DNA of 64,000 nt from Ramlibacter tataouinensis TTB310 (GTDB lineage Bacteria; Pseudomonadota; Gammaproteobacteria; Burkholderiales; Burkholderiaceae_C), in NCBI RefSeq assembly GCF_000215705.1, contig NC_015677.1, positions 1,500,001-1,564,000 of the forward strand. The letters are read 5' to 3'. Positions within the stretch are counted from its first letter, which is position 1. Each line of letters begins with the position of its first letter. The notes beneath the pieces are model-generated. The model saw nothing but the letters and a program-made list of their open reading frames with translations, had not been told where the DNA came from and did no database searches. Below, in pieces: positions 16,833-25,976 of the stretch. The position numbers and the translations under genes are program-made.

Positions 16833-18251
16833 TTATCGCGGCGACTCCAGCACGCGAGCCGGGTTGAGGATGCCCTGCGGGTCCAGCGCCTGCTTGACCG
16901 CACGCATCAGCCCCAGCGCCACCGGCGACTTGTACTGGGGCAGGGTGCCGGCCTTGAGGCTGCCGATGCCGTGCTCGGCCGAGATGGAGCCGCCGAAGCG
17001 CCGCACCTGCTCGTACACCAGGGTGTTGACGCGGTGCTCCTGTTCGCGCAGGAAGGCCGCCGCGTCGCCCCCCTGCGGCGCCTGCACGTTGTAGTGCAGG
17101 TTGCCGTCGCCCAGGTGGCCGAAGTTGACCAGGCGCACACCCGCGATCTCGCGCGCCAGCAGCGCGTCGGTCTCGGCGCAGAAGTCGGGAATGCGCGAGA
17201 TCGGCACCGAGATGTCGTGCTTGATGTTCAGGCCTTCCTCGGCCTGCGCCAGCGGGATGCTCTCGCGCACGTGCCACAGCGTCCGCGCCTGCGCGATGTT
17301 CTCGGCCACCACGGCGTCGGTGGCGCAGCCCTCTTCCAGGGCGGCTTCCAGCAGCGCCTCGAAGCCGGCGCGCGCATGCGCTTCCGACTCGTGGTCGGCG
17401 TTCTCCAGCAGCACGCCATAGGGGCTTTCCTCGACGAACGGCACACGCAGCTGCGGGAAGTGGCGCGCCACCAGGCTGAGCGCGAACTGCCCCATCACCT
17501 CGAAGCCGGTGAGGCCCGCGCCCAGGCGGCGGCGCGCCAGGCTCAGCAGCTGCACGGCCGCCTCCATGGACGGCACGGCGGCCCAGGCCGTCAAGGTGGC
17601 GGCCGGCTGGGGGAACAGCTTCAGGGTGGCGGCGGTGATGATGCCCAGCGTGCCCTCGCTGCCGATGAACAGGTCGCGCAGGTCGTAGCCGGTGTTGTCC
17701 TTGCGCAGGCCCGACAGGCCTTCCAGCACCTCGCCCCGGGCGGTCACGACCTCCAGGCCCAGGCACAGCTCGCGCGCGTTGCCGTAGCGCAGCACCTGGG
17801 TGCCGCCGGCGTTGGTGGCCAGGTTGCCGCCGATGCTGCAGCTGCCCTCGGCGGCCAGGCTGAGCGGAAAGAGCAGGCCCGCCTCGCGCGCCTTCTCCTG
17901 CACGGTCTGGAGCACGCAGCCGGCCTCCACCGTGATGGCCAGGTTGGCCGCGTCCAGCTCGCGCACCCGGGCCATGCGTTGCAGGCTCAGCACCACTTGC
18001 GTGCCGGAGGGGTCGGGGATGCCGCCCACGACCAGGCCGGTGTTGCCGCCCTGGGGCACGAGGGGGGTGCCGGCGGCGGCGCAGGCCTGGACCACGGCGG
18101 CGACCTCGGCGGTGGAGCCGGGCCGCACCACCGCCAGGGCCTTGCCGCGCGAGCGCTTGCGCCAGTCCAGTTCCCAGGCGCTGAGGTCGCCCTGGTTCAG
18201 CACGTTGTTGGCGCCGACGATGGCGGCCAGTTGATCGAGGAGACCGTTCAT
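16833..18251 (-). CDS. FAD-linked 2-hydroxyacid dehydrogenase (GlcD/D-2-hydroxyglutarate dehydrogenase-like)
   Basis: A 472-residue VAO-fold flavoenzyme. The FAD-binding domain (about 35-215) has [31 protein letters not shown] (pyrophosphate-binding loop) and [23 protein letters not shown]; the C-terminal FAD-oxidase domain has [14 protein letters not shown] and [10 protein letters not shown], the substrate/metal motif of D-lactate and D-2-hydroxyglutarate dehydrogenases. It likely oxidises a D-2-hydroxyacid and passes electrons to ETF or quinone; an ETF-QO gene is elsewhere in the window (40837). It starts inside the end of the DUF2069 gene (4-bp overlap) and ends 7 bp before thyA. Confidence 0.88.
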   Translation of the reverse strand: MNGLLDQLAAIVGANNVLNQGDLSAWELDWRKRSRGKALAVVRPGSTAEVAAVVQACAAAGTPLVPQGGNTGLVVGGIPDPSGTQVVLSLQRMARVRELDAANLAITVEAGCVLQTVQEKAREAGLLFPLSLAAEGSCSIGGNLATNAGGTQVLRYGNARELCLGLEVVTARGEVLEGLSGLRKDNTGYDLRDLFIGSEGTLGIITAATLKLFPQPAATLTAWAAVPSMEAAVQLLSLARRRLGAGLTGFEVMGQFALSLVARHFPQLRVPFVEESPYGVLLENADHESEAHARAGFEALLEAALEEGCATDAVVAENIAQARTLWHVRESIPLAQAEEGLNIKHDISVPISRIPDFCAETDALLAREIAGVRLVNFGHLGDGNLHYNVQAPQGGDAAAFLREQEHRVNTLVYEQVRRFGGSISAEHGIGSLKAGTLPQYKSPVALGLMRAVKQALDPQGILNPARVLESPR

Positions 18252-18649
18252 GTTGCTTTCCTTCCCCAGCCAAGGCGCGTGCGCACGTGCATCGCGCAGG
18301 CCGCGAACAGCACCAGGCACAGCGCGACCTGCGTGAGCGGCAGCCACGCCGGCGCCACGGGGTCGTTCCAGGCGCGCATCACGCCCTCGGCGAAATAGAG
18401 CCAGACCAGCAGGCTGACCCAGCGGTAGGTGTACATGCGGTGCCGCAGGAAACCGGCCAGCGGGAAGACGAGGGGCACGACCTTGAGCGCCCAGAGCGAG
18501 CCGCCCGGACGCAGCGGCGCCAGCACCAGCTCCCAGGCCAGCCCCAGGGCGATCAGCGCGACCAGGGTGGCGACGGCGACGGTGCGGATCCTGCGCAGCT
18601 CGGACGGCGCGTCGCGCGTGGCGGGCGCGGTGGAAGAGGTGTCATGCAT
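18248..18649 (-). CDS. DUF2069 family membrane protein
   Basis: A 133-residue inner-membrane protein with four predicted hydrophobic segments (about 25-45, 55-72, 78-95, 101-120) and a WVSLLVWLYFAEGVMRAW core typical of DUF2069. Function unknown across the family. The start is uncertain: ATG at 18649 is listed, while ATG at 18664 would add five residues. It overlaps the FAD dehydrogenase gene by 4 bp, forming the head of the minus-strand run DUF2069 - dehydrogenase - thyA - folA - xthA. It is divergent from yihY with only about 20 bp between starts, so promoters must overlap the coding ends. Confidence 0.8.
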   Translation of the reverse strand: MHDTSSTAPATRDAPSELRRIRTVAVATLVALIALGLAWELVLAPLRPGGSLWALKVVPLVFPLAGFLRHRMYTYRWVSLLVWLYFAEGVMRAWNDPVAPAWLPLTQVALCLVLFAACAMHVRTRLGWGRKAT

Positions 18650-18672
18650 GGCCGATGGCATCATAGCGGCCG

Positions 18673-19875
18673 ATGAATGCCCGGCAACTGCTCGATGATC
18701 TCTCGCGCTTCCCGTGGCGGACGACGGCGCTGACCCTGGGCGAGCGCTTCCGCGAGGACCGCCTGGGCCTGACGGCCAGCAGCCTCACCTTCACCACCTC
18801 CATCGCGCTGGTGCCCTTCTTCACCGTGATGCTGGCGGTGTTCACCGTCTTCCCGGTGTTCAGCAAGCTGCAGGGCGCGCTGCAGACCTGGCTGGTGCAG
18901 AGCCTGGTGCCCGACACCATCGCCCGCCAGGTGCTGGGCTACATGACGCAGTTCGCGCGCCAAGCCAACCGGCTCGGCGCCGCCGGCCTGCTGGTCCTGC
19001 TGGTCACCGCCCTGGCGCTGGTGCTGACCATCGACCGCACGCTCAACGGCATCTGGCGCGTCAAGCGGCCGCGCCCGCTGGGCCAGCGCGTGCTGGTGTA
19101 CTGGGCGGTGATCACGCTGGGGCCGCTGCTGCTGGCAGCCTCGCTCAGCCTCAGCTCCTACCTGCTGTCGGCCTCGCGCGGCCTGGTGAGGGGTGTGCCG
19201 GGCGGGGTGCGGCTGCTGCTGGACCTGGTGGAGTTCGCGCTGCTGTCCGGCGGCTTGGCGGCGCTGTACCGTTTCGTGCCGAACACGCCGGTGCGCTGGG
19301 CCCATGCGTGGGCCGGCGCGCTGTTCGCCACCGCCGGCATCGAGGTGGCGCGCCGCCTGCTCGCCTTGTACATCAAGGCGGTGCCCACCTATTCGGCGGT
19401 GTATGGCGCCTTCGCGACCGTGCCCATCCTGCTGGTGTGGATCTACGTGGCCTGGCTGGTGGTGCTGCTGGGCGCGGTGGTCGCCGCCTACCTGCCCAGC
19501 CTGTTGGCCGGCACGCGCCGGCGCGGCGGCGGCCATGGCTGGCAGTTCCAGCTGGCGCTGGAGGTGCTGCAGGCGCTGGAGCGGGCGCGGCCCTCGGTGC
19601 GCCGCGGCCTGAGCATGGGCCAGCTGTCCGCGCAGCTGCAGGTGGACGCACTGCAGCTGGAGCCGGTGCTGGAAATCCTGGTGACGCTGGACTGGACCGG
19701 CCGCCTCAACGAGGTGGACGACGAGGCCGACACGCGCTACGTGCTGCTGGCCGATCCGCGGTCCACGGCGCTGGAGCCGCTGATGCGGCACCTGCTGCTG
19801 CCGTCCACCGAAACGACCGCCGGGCTGTGGAAGAGCGGCCGGCTGTCGGCGCTCTACCTCAAGGACGTGCTATAG
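18673..19875 (+). CDS. YihY/BrkB family inner-membrane protein
   Basis: A 400-residue protein with the YihY (formerly RNase BN) membrane domain: LTASSLTFTTSIALVPFFTVMLAVF near residue 35, followed by about five more transmembrane segments to about 270, including VPTYSAVYGAFATVPILLVWIYVAWLVVLLGA. The C-terminal 120 residues are soluble and look like a winged-helix tail (GLSMGQLSAQLQVDALQLEPVLEILVTLDWTGRLNE), seen in many betaproteobacterial members. The old tRNA-nuclease annotation was wrong; the function is unknown, possibly transport or envelope related. Start ATG at 18673 is close to the divergent DUF2069 gene. Confidence 0.88.
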   Translation: MNARQLLDDLSRFPWRTTALTLGERFREDRLGLTASSLTFTTSIALVPFFTVMLAVFTVFPVFSKLQGALQTWLVQSLVPDTIARQVLGYMTQFARQANRLGAAGLLVLLVTALALVLTIDRTLNGIWRVKRPRPLGQRVLVYWAVITLGPLLLAASLSLSSYLLSASRGLVRGVPGGVRLLLDLVEFALLSGGLAALYRFVPNTPVRWAHAWAGALFATAGIEVARRLLALYIKAVPTYSAVYGAFATVPILLVWIYVAWLVVLLGAVVAAYLPSLLAGTRRRGGGHGWQFQLALEVLQALERARPSVRRGLSMGQLSAQLQVDALQLEPVLEILVTLDWTGRLNEVDDEADTRYVLLADPRSTALEPLMRHLLLPSTETTAGLWKSGRLSALYLKDVL

Positions 19876-19884
19876 CCGCCCGGC

Positions 19885-20223
19885 TCAGATGCGGACCTGG
19901 CCGGTCCAGATGTCTCTGTACATCGCCCAGTCGCCCATGAAGCTGTAGAGCGGGCGCTTGAAGCTGGCCGGCTTGTTCTTCTCGAACATGAAGTGGCCGA
20001 TCCAGGCGAATGCGTAGCCGCTGACCACGCCGGCCAGCAGCCACCAGGCGTTGCGCGTCACCACGGCCAGCGCCAGGAACAGCAGCGCCAGGCTGGAGCC
20101 GACGAAGTGCAGCCGGCGGCAGGTCAGGTCGCTGTGCTCGCTCAGGTAGAAGGGGTAGAACTCGGCGAAGCTGGTGAAGGACTTCGGGTCCACCGCCGTG
20201 CCGGGCGCCGTGGTCGTGTTCAT
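19885..20223 (-). CDS. DUF962 (Mpo1-like) membrane protein
   Basis: A 112-residue protein with the DUF962/Mpo1 pattern: FAEFYPFYLSEHSDLTCRRLHFVGS, two hydrophobic segments (about 45-80), and GHFMFEKNKPASFKRPLYSFMGDWAMY. Yeast Mpo1 is an iron-dependent dioxygenase that shortens 2-hydroxy fatty acids; the conserved His residues (H...NRH-like RRLHF and GHF) are present. Bacterial members are mostly uncharacterised. The ATG at 20223 is preceded by GCAGGAGACGAC and is preferred to an in-frame ATG at 20256. It follows the P450 gene by 39 bp on the same strand. Confidence 0.82.
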   Translation of the reverse strand: MNTTTAPGTAVDPKSFTSFAEFYPFYLSEHSDLTCRRLHFVGSSLALLFLALAVVTRNAWWLLAGVVSGYAFAWIGHFMFEKNKPASFKRPLYSFMGDWAMYRDIWTGQVRI

Positions 20224-20262
20224 GGTGTCGTCTCCTGCGTGCGCATGCACGGCCACGCCAGT

Positions 20263-21573
20263 TTAGGCGACGCTGAACGGTGCTTTCAAGAAGCCGCGAA
20301 AGCGCGCGCGGCCGCCGCGGGTGGGCGCCTCGGGCAGCCGGTAGCGCGGGAAGCGCTGCAGGAAGCGGCCGATGGCGATGCGGCCTTCCAGCCGCGCCAG
20401 GCTGAGCCCGGCGCACTGGTGGATGCCGAAGCCGAAAGCCAGGTGGCGATTACTCTCGCGGTCCAGCCGCAGCACGTCCGGCTGCCCGAACTGGGCCGGG
20501 TCCCGGTTGGCCGCACCTATGCACAGGGTCACCAGCGCGCCCTCGGGCAGCGCCACGCCGCCCACCTCGCAGGCACGCAGCGCCCGGCGGTTGCCCAGCT
20601 GGTTGGAGGACTCGAAGCGCAGGAACTCGTCCACCGCCAAGGTCAGGTCGGCTTCCAGCCCGCTGGGATGGTGGGCGGAGTGCTTGAGCCTGTGCAGCAG
20701 GCGCGCCTTCTCCCCGGGCCACTCCTGCAGCGCGACCAGGGCGTTGCCGATCAGGTTGGTGGTGGTTTCGTGGCCGGCATTGAGGATGAAGACGCAGTTC
20801 TGCAGCAGCTCGGCCTCGCTCAGCTGTTCGCCGGCCGCCTCCCCCTGGATCAGCCGCGTCAGCACGTCGTGCTCGGGGTCGCCCGGGTGGCGGCGCCGCT
20901 GCGCCACCAGCGTGCGCAGGTAGGCGGTGAAGTCCTGCACGCTGCGGTGGCCCAGCGCTTCCTGCTCGGGCGTGAGCCGGGGCTCCAGCGCGCCCAGGAT
21001 GGCCAGGGACCAGTCGCGCAGCGGTCCGCGGTCCGCATGCGGCACGCCCAGCAGGTTGCCGATGATCTCCACCGGGATGGCCGACGCGAAGTCCTCGATC
21101 AGGTCGCCGCCGCCGCGCTGCGCGATGCGATCGAGCAGCCCATCGACCAGCGCGACCAGGCCTGGCTCCATCTCGGCGATGGCGCGCCGCGTGAGCGCGC
21201 CCATGATCAGCTTGCGCACCCGGGTGTGCAGGGGCGGGTCGTTGAACACCAGGCTGGTGGTGTGGTGCTCCAGCAGGGGCGAGCCCTCGCCGTACTTCGG
21301 GGTGAACTCCACCTTCTTGTCCGAGCTGAAGGTGGCCGCGTCGCGGTACACCGCCACCAGGTCGGCGTAGCGCGTGAGGAAGTACGAGCCGTCGGGCATG
21401 CGCCGCACCGGCTCGGTCTCGCGCAGCCGGGCATAGACCGGGTAAGGGTTGGCGTAGAAGTCCGCCGGCAGGGCGCGCAGGTCGAACCCGGCGGCGATCT
21501 CGGCCGCGCGTGCCGGGCTCATGGCCGGGGTGACGGGCGGCAGTGCGGGTGGGTTCGGCTCGGCAGCGGACAT
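20263..21573 (-). CDS. Cytochrome P450
   Basis: A 436-residue soluble class-I-type P450 monooxygenase. The I-helix oxygen motif is AGHETTTN, the K-helix ExxR is EFLR, and the haem loop FGFGIHQCAGLSLAR gives the axial ligand Cys387. No signal or anchor is visible, so it is cytoplasmic and needs ferredoxin and reductase partners, neither of which is adjacent. Sequence style (LPEGALVTLCIGAANRDPAQF) is of the CYP107/CYP153-neighbour bacterial kind; substrate unknown. It is followed by DUF962 and divergent from the lipoprotein gene at 21675. Start 21573 is chosen over an upstream in-frame start that lacks P450 similarity. Confidence 0.92.
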   Translation of the reverse strand: MSAAEPNPPALPPVTPAMSPARAAEIAAGFDLRALPADFYANPYPVYARLRETEPVRRMPDGSYFLTRYADLVAVYRDAATFSSDKKVEFTPKYGEGSPLLEHHTTSLVFNDPPLHTRVRKLIMGALTRRAIAEMEPGLVALVDGLLDRIAQRGGGDLIEDFASAIPVEIIGNLLGVPHADRGPLRDWSLAILGALEPRLTPEQEALGHRSVQDFTAYLRTLVAQRRRHPGDPEHDVLTRLIQGEAAGEQLSEAELLQNCVFILNAGHETTTNLIGNALVALQEWPGEKARLLHRLKHSAHHPSGLEADLTLAVDEFLRFESSNQLGNRRALRACEVGGVALPEGALVTLCIGAANRDPAQFGQPDVLRLDRESNRHLAFGFGIHQCAGLSLARLEGRIAIGRFLQRFPRYRLPEAPTRGGRARFRGFLKAPFSVA

Positions 21574-21674
21574 GCGGCATTCTTGCACCTCCGGGCCCCC
21601 GCCAGCGGCGGGGCGCCGCGCAAGATCGATACACTGGAGCAGGGACCCACGGGCGGGCCGCAAGGAGCAGGGAC

Positions 21675-22181
21675 ATGGGCAGGGCGGAGGTGGATCTTGG
21701 ACGGCGTGCCGCAGCCGGTTCGCTGGCGCTGCTGGGCACCCTGGGCCTGGCGGCCTGCGGCGGCGGCGTGACCGTCGTCATTGGCGATGACGATCACCAC
21801 GACGACGTCACGGTGTCCTTCAACTTCGTGGCCGGCTACGATGCGCGCGTCCTGCCCGAGGGCAACCACGTGTTCCGCAGCCAGGCCGACCTGAACCGCG
21901 TCTGGGCGGCCAGCCCGCCCTTTCCCGAAGGCGGGGCTTCGGGCAGCACGGCGCCGCTGTTCGATTTCGCCAACTTCACCTTGGTCGCCGTCGCGCTGGG
22001 CGTGGGCCTGCTGTGCGAAAGGCCGCGGCTGACGAGCGTGAGGGCTTCGGGCGGCACGCTCATCATCAGCTACCGCACCGGCCGCGATCCGACCCTGGCC
22101 TGCGTGAGCGAGGGCCTGCTGCAGTTCTTCCTGTCGGTGCCGTTCTGGCCCGGCGACATCCTGTTCAGGCGGCTGGACTAG
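21675..22181 (+). CDS. Putative lipoprotein of unknown function
   Basis: A 168-residue protein with a lipoprotein signal: the hydrophobic stretch SLALLGTLGLAAC ends in the lipobox LAAC, so the mature chain would begin at Cys30 followed by a Gly-rich and Asp/His-rich segment (GDDDHHDD) that could bind metal. The remainder contains a FNFVAGYDARVLPEGNHVFRSQADLNRVWAA segment resembling short protease-inhibitor-like lipoprotein domains but not assignable with confidence. The ATG has an excellent AAGGAG site. Its last 17 bp overlap the end of the convergent hydrolase gene. Confidence 0.72.
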   Translation: MGRAEVDLGRRAAAGSLALLGTLGLAACGGGVTVVIGDDDHHDDVTVSFNFVAGYDARVLPEGNHVFRSQADLNRVWAASPPFPEGGASGSTAPLFDFANFTLVAVALGVGLLCERPRLTSVRASGGTLIISYRTGRDPTLACVSEGLLQFFLSVPFWPGDILFRRLD

Positions 22182-22995
22182 GCACGGGTGCCCGCGCCAG
22201 GAACTCGCGCAGCGCCTGCAGCACGCCGTCCGGCGCCTCGGTCATGAGGCTGTGGCCGGCATCGAGCAGCACCGTGCGCGCGTCGCGGGCCCGTGCCTGC
22301 AGGGGCTGCGCGGCCCGGGCCGGGGTCATCGCATCCTGCCGGCCCAGCACGAACAGCACGGGGCAGCGCACCTGCTCCATCGCCGCCTCGCCGCCGCGCC
22401 ATCCGTCGCAGGCCTGGAAGCCGGCGTGGAACAGGTTGGTGCGCGGGTTGCTGGCCAGCACCCGGCGCATCAGGGCCCGGGAGCCGCCATACAGCCAGGT
22501 GCCCGGCCCCAGGGCCGAGGGCGGTGGCGCCAGCATGGAATGCGAGAACACGTTGACCATGTGGATGGCCTGCTGCGGCTGGTGCAGCGAGGCCTCCAGC
22601 AGCGCCGGCGACACCTTCATCGGAAAGGCCGTGCCCACCAGGGCCAGGTGGCTCACGCGATCCGGCGCCCGCGCGGCCGCCTCCAAGGCGATCAGCGAGC
22701 CCAGGCTGTGGCCCACCAGGGCGGCTTGCTGGACGCCGGCCGCGTCCAGCAAGCCCAGCACGAAGGCGGCGGCTTCCTCCACGCTGCGCGGCGGCTCGCC
22801 GGCGCTGCGGCAGTGGCCCGGCAGGTCGGGCGCCAGCACGTTCCAGCCATGGTGGGCGAGGTAGCGCGTCTGCAGGATCCACACGCTGTGGTCGTTGAGC
22901 ACCCCGTGCAGGAACACCGCCGTGGGCTTGGCCGCATCGAAGGGCCTGCCGCCGGTGTAGCAGTAGGTGCGCTGGCCGTTGACGACGAGTTCCAT
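22165..22995 (-). CDS. Alpha/beta hydrolase
   Basis: A 276-residue alpha/beta-hydrolase with HGVLNDHSVW oxyanion region (30-39), the nucleophile elbow GHSLGSLIAL (Ser near 96), acid strand LFVLGRQDAMTP and catalytic His in LLDAGHSLMTEAPD near residue 251. A cap region (about 130-205) is present. It is cytoplasmic, with no signal peptide, and resembles esterases or haloperoxidase-like hydrolases. It begins 2 bp from the stop of the metY-type gene on the same strand, suggesting an operon. Substrate unknown. Confidence 0.85.
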   Translation of the reverse strand: MELVVNGQRTYCYTGGRPFDAAKPTAVFLHGVLNDHSVWILQTRYLAHHGWNVLAPDLPGHCRSAGEPPRSVEEAAAFVLGLLDAAGVQQAALVGHSLGSLIALEAAARAPDRVSHLALVGTAFPMKVSPALLEASLHQPQQAIHMVNVFSHSMLAPPPSALGPGTWLYGGSRALMRRVLASNPRTNLFHAGFQACDGWRGGEAAMEQVRCPVLFVLGRQDAMTPARAAQPLQARARDARTVLLDAGHSLMTEAPDGVLQALREFLARAPVPSPAA

Positions 22996-22997
22996 GG

Positions 22998-24308
22998 TCA
23001 GGCCCCGGTTTTTTCGGCCGCCTTGAGCGCGCGCTTCAGGTCGTCGATCAGGTCGTCCGGATCCTCCAGCCCGATCGACAGGCGGATCGTGCCCTGGGTG
23101 ATGCCGGCGCCGGCCAGCGCCTCGTCCGACATGCGGAAATGCGTGGTGCTGGCCGGGTGGATCACCAGCGAGCGGCAGTCGCCCACGTTGGCCAGGTGGC
23201 TGAACACCTTGAGCGCCTCGACGAAGCGCTTGCCCTGCTCGCGGTCGCCCTTCATGTCGAAGCTGAACACCGAGCCGGCGCCGCGCGGCAGCAGCTTGCG
23301 GGCCAGCGCATGGCTGGGGTGCGACTCCAGCAGCGGATGGCCGACACGCGCCACGAAGGGATGGGCCGCCAGGAACTCCACCACCTTCCCGGTGTTGCGG
23401 ATGTGGCGCTCCATGCGCAGCGGCAGCGTCTCTATGCCCTGCAGGATCAGCCAGGCGGTGTGCGGGCTCATGCTGGCGCCGAAGTCGCGCAGGCCCTCGC
23501 GGCGCGCCCGCAGCAGGAAGGCGCCGACGGTGGATTCCTCGCTGAACACCATCTGGTGGAAGCCCTCGTAGGGCGCCGTCAGCTCCCGGAACTTGCCGGC
23601 GGCCCGCGGCCCTTCCCAGTCGAAGCTGCCGCCGTCGACGACCACGCCTCCGATCACCGTGCCGTGGCCCGACAGGAACTTGGTGGCCGAGTGATAGACC
23701 AGGTCGGCGCCGTGCTCCAGGGGCCGCATCAGCCAGGGCGAGGTGAGCGTGGAGTCCACCAGCAGCGGCACGCCCGCGTCGTGGGCGATGGCGCTGACGG
23801 CGGGGATGTCCAGCACGTCCAGGCCCGGGTTGTCCACGGTCTCGCCGAACAGCAGCCGGGTGTTCGGCTGGATCGCGGCCCGCCAGCCCTCCATGTCGCC
23901 GGGCTTGACGAAAGTCGTGGTGATCCCGAAGCGGCGCAGCGTGTAGTGCAGCAGGTTGTGCGAACCGCCGTACAGGGCGGTGCTGGCCACGATGTGCGAG
24001 CCGGCGCCCATCAGCGTGGCGATGGCCAGGTGCAGCGCCGCCTGGCCGCTGGCGGTGGCGATGGCGCCTATGCCGCCCTCCAGCGCCGCCACGCGCTGCT
24101 CCAGCACGGCATTGGTCGGGTTGCTGATGCGGGAGTACACATGGCCCGAACGCTCGAGGTTGAACAGCGCGGCCGCATGGTCGCTGGACTCGAACACGAA
24201 CGAGGTGCTCAGATGGATGGGCACGGCCCGCGCGCCGGTGGCGGGGTCGGGCGCGGCGCCGGCGTGCAGCGCGAGCGTGTCGAAGCCGGGATCGGAATAG
24301 CCGGGCAT
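22998..24308 (-). CDS. metY: O-acetylhomoserine sulfhydrylase-type PLP enzyme
   Basis: A 436-residue Cys/Met-metabolism PLP-dependent enzyme with the length typical of MetY (about 430) rather than MetB/MetC (about 390). It shows STSFVFES, YSRISNPTNAVLEQRVAALEGG, SGQAALHLA, the NPGLDVLDIPAVSAIAH segment and the Schiff-base Lys210 in YHSATKFLSGHG. It would make homocysteine from O-acetylhomoserine and sulfide. The ATG at 24308 matches family N-termini; the open frame continues upstream without homology. It shares an operon with the hydrolase and is divergent from the CBS protein across 84 bp. Confidence 0.92.
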   Translation of the reverse strand: MPGYSDPGFDTLALHAGAAPDPATGARAVPIHLSTSFVFESSDHAAALFNLERSGHVYSRISNPTNAVLEQRVAALEGGIGAIATASGQAALHLAIATLMGAGSHIVASTALYGGSHNLLHYTLRRFGITTTFVKPGDMEGWRAAIQPNTRLLFGETVDNPGLDVLDIPAVSAIAHDAGVPLLVDSTLTSPWLMRPLEHGADLVYHSATKFLSGHGTVIGGVVVDGGSFDWEGPRAAGKFRELTAPYEGFHQMVFSEESTVGAFLLRARREGLRDFGASMSPHTAWLILQGIETLPLRMERHIRNTGKVVEFLAAHPFVARVGHPLLESHPSHALARKLLPRGAGSVFSFDMKGDREQGKRFVEALKVFSHLANVGDCRSLVIHPASTTHFRMSDEALAGAGITQGTIRLSIGLEDPDDLIDDLKRALKAAEKTGA

Positions 24309-24392
24309 GGCGGGCCTTCTCTTCGATGGAAGTGCGCGGGATTGTGGGCTATATTCATCCGCACCGGCACCCGGGCTGGTCGAGGAGACACC

Positions 24393-24857
24393 ATGAAAGT
24401 CAGCGACATCCTGCGCGTCAAAGGCAACACGCTCTACACCGTCGGCCCCGACGAGCCGCTGGGGCGGGCCGTGGAGGTGATGGCCGAGAAGGACATCGGC
24501 TCGCTGGTGGTCATGGAGCATGGCGACCTGGTGGGCATGCTCACCTTCCGCGAGGTCATCCTCTGCATCGTCAAGAACGGCGGCAGCGTCGGCAACACCC
24601 GGGTGCGCTCCGCCATGGACGACCACCCGCTGACCTGCACCTCCGAGACCGAGCTGGACGAGGTGCGCCGCATGATGCTGGAGCGGCATGCCCGCTACAT
24701 GCCGGTGATGGACCGCCGCATGCTGATGGGCGTGATCAGCTTCTACGACGTCGCCAAGGCGGTGGTCGACAGCCAGAACTTCGAGAACCGCATGCTCAAG
24801 GCCTATATCCGCGACTGGCCCAGCAGCGAGGACGCGCAGCCGACGGCGCGGCTGTAG
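24393..24857 (+). CDS. Tandem CBS-domain protein
   Basis: A 154-residue protein made of two CBS domains (about 8-60 and 75-130), each ending in the typical LVGMLTFREV and LMGVISFYDV strands. Paired CBS domains bind adenosine nucleotides such as AMP, ATP or SAM and act as regulatory modules. No catalytic domain is attached. The C-terminal tail (ENRMLKAYIRDWP) is common in stand-alone proteobacterial versions. The ATG is preceded by CGAGGAGACACC. It ends 16 bp before aroC and may be co-transcribed with it; no functional tie is established. Confidence 0.88.
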   Translation: MKVSDILRVKGNTLYTVGPDEPLGRAVEVMAEKDIGSLVVMEHGDLVGMLTFREVILCIVKNGGSVGNTRVRSAMDDHPLTCTSETELDEVRRMMLERHARYMPVMDRRMLMGVISFYDVAKAVVDSQNFENRMLKAYIRDWPSSEDAQPTARL

Positions 24858-24873
24858 CCGATAATCCGCCGCC

Positions 24874-25971
24874 ATGAGCGGCAACACCTTCGGACACCTC
24901 TTCGCCGTCACCAACTTCGGCGAGTCGCATGGCCCTGCCATCGGCTGCGTGATCGATGGTTGCCCGCCCGGCATGGCGCTGTCCGAGGCCGACATCCAGC
25001 CGGACCTGGACCGGCGCCGTCCCGGCACCAGCCGCCACGTCACGCAGCGCCAGGAAGCCGACCAGGTCGAGATCCTGTCGGGCGTGTACGAGGGCCGCAC
25101 CACCGGCACGCCCATCTGCCTGCTCATCCGCAACACCGACCAGCGCAGCAAGGACTACGGCGACATCGCCCAGACCTTCCGCCCGGGGCACGCCGACTAC
25201 GCCTACCTGCACAAGTACGGCCTGCGCGACCCGCGCGGCGGCGGCCGTTCCTCGGCGCGGCTCACCGCGCCCATGGTGGCGGCGGGCGCCGTGGCCAAGA
25301 AGTGGCTGGCGCAGAAGTTCGGCACGCGGTTCCGCGGCTGCATGCAGCAGATCGGCGAGGTCGAGATCCCGTTCGAGGGCTGGGACCACGTGCCGCGCAA
25401 TCCGTTCTTCGCGCCGGTGGCCGACGTGTCGGCGCTGGAGAGCTACATGGATGCGCTGCGCAAGGCCGGCGATTCCTGCGGCGCGCGCCTGCGCGTCAGC
25501 GCCACCGGCATGCCGCTGGGCCTGGGCGAGCCGCTGTTCGACAAGCTGGACGCGGACATCGCCTGGGCCCTGATGGGCATCAACGCGGTCAAGGGCGTGG
25601 AGATCGGCGCCGGTTTCGCCAGCGTGGTCCAGCGCGGCAGCACGCACGGCGACTCGCTCACGCCGCAGGGCTTCAGGACCAACAATGCCGGCGGCGTGCT
25701 GGGCGGCATCAGCACCGGGCAGGACCTGGAAGTCTCCATCGCGATCAAGCCGACCAGCTCCATCATCAGCCCGCGCGAGACCATCAACCTGCAGGGCGAG
25801 GCCGCGGAGATCGTCACCAAGGGTCGCCACGATCCCTGCGTGGGCATCCGCGCCACGCCCATCGCCGAGGCCATGCTGGCCCTGGTGGTGATGGACCATG
25901 CGCTGCGCCACCGGGCGCAGAACGGCGACGTCGCCCCGCCGATGCAGCCGATCCAGGCTTCCTTCCTCTGA
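24874..25971 (+). CDS. aroC: Chorismate synthase
   Basis: A 365-residue enzyme, the normal length, converting 5-enolpyruvylshikimate-3-phosphate to chorismate with reduced FMN as the last shikimate-pathway step. Signatures include [41 protein letters not shown], the [13 protein letters not shown] arginine-rich FMN/substrate loop, and [20 protein letters not shown], with [19 protein letters not shown] near the C-terminus. All His and Arg residues used for proton donation and substrate binding in the family appear to be present. It is followed after 5 bp by an MFS carrier. Confidence 0.97.
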   Translation: MSGNTFGHLFAVTNFGESHGPAIGCVIDGCPPGMALSEADIQPDLDRRRPGTSRHVTQRQEADQVEILSGVYEGRTTGTPICLLIRNTDQRSKDYGDIAQTFRPGHADYAYLHKYGLRDPRGGGRSSARLTAPMVAAGAVAKKWLAQKFGTRFRGCMQQIGEVEIPFEGWDHVPRNPFFAPVADVSALESYMDALRKAGDSCGARLRVSATGMPLGLGEPLFDKLDADIAWALMGINAVKGVEIGAGFASVVQRGSTHGDSLTPQGFRTNNAGGVLGGISTGQDLEVSIAIKPTSSIISPRETINLQGEAAEIVTKGRHDPCVGIRATPIAEAMLALVVMDHALRHRAQNGDVAPPMQPIQASFL

Positions 25972-25976
25972 CGCCG

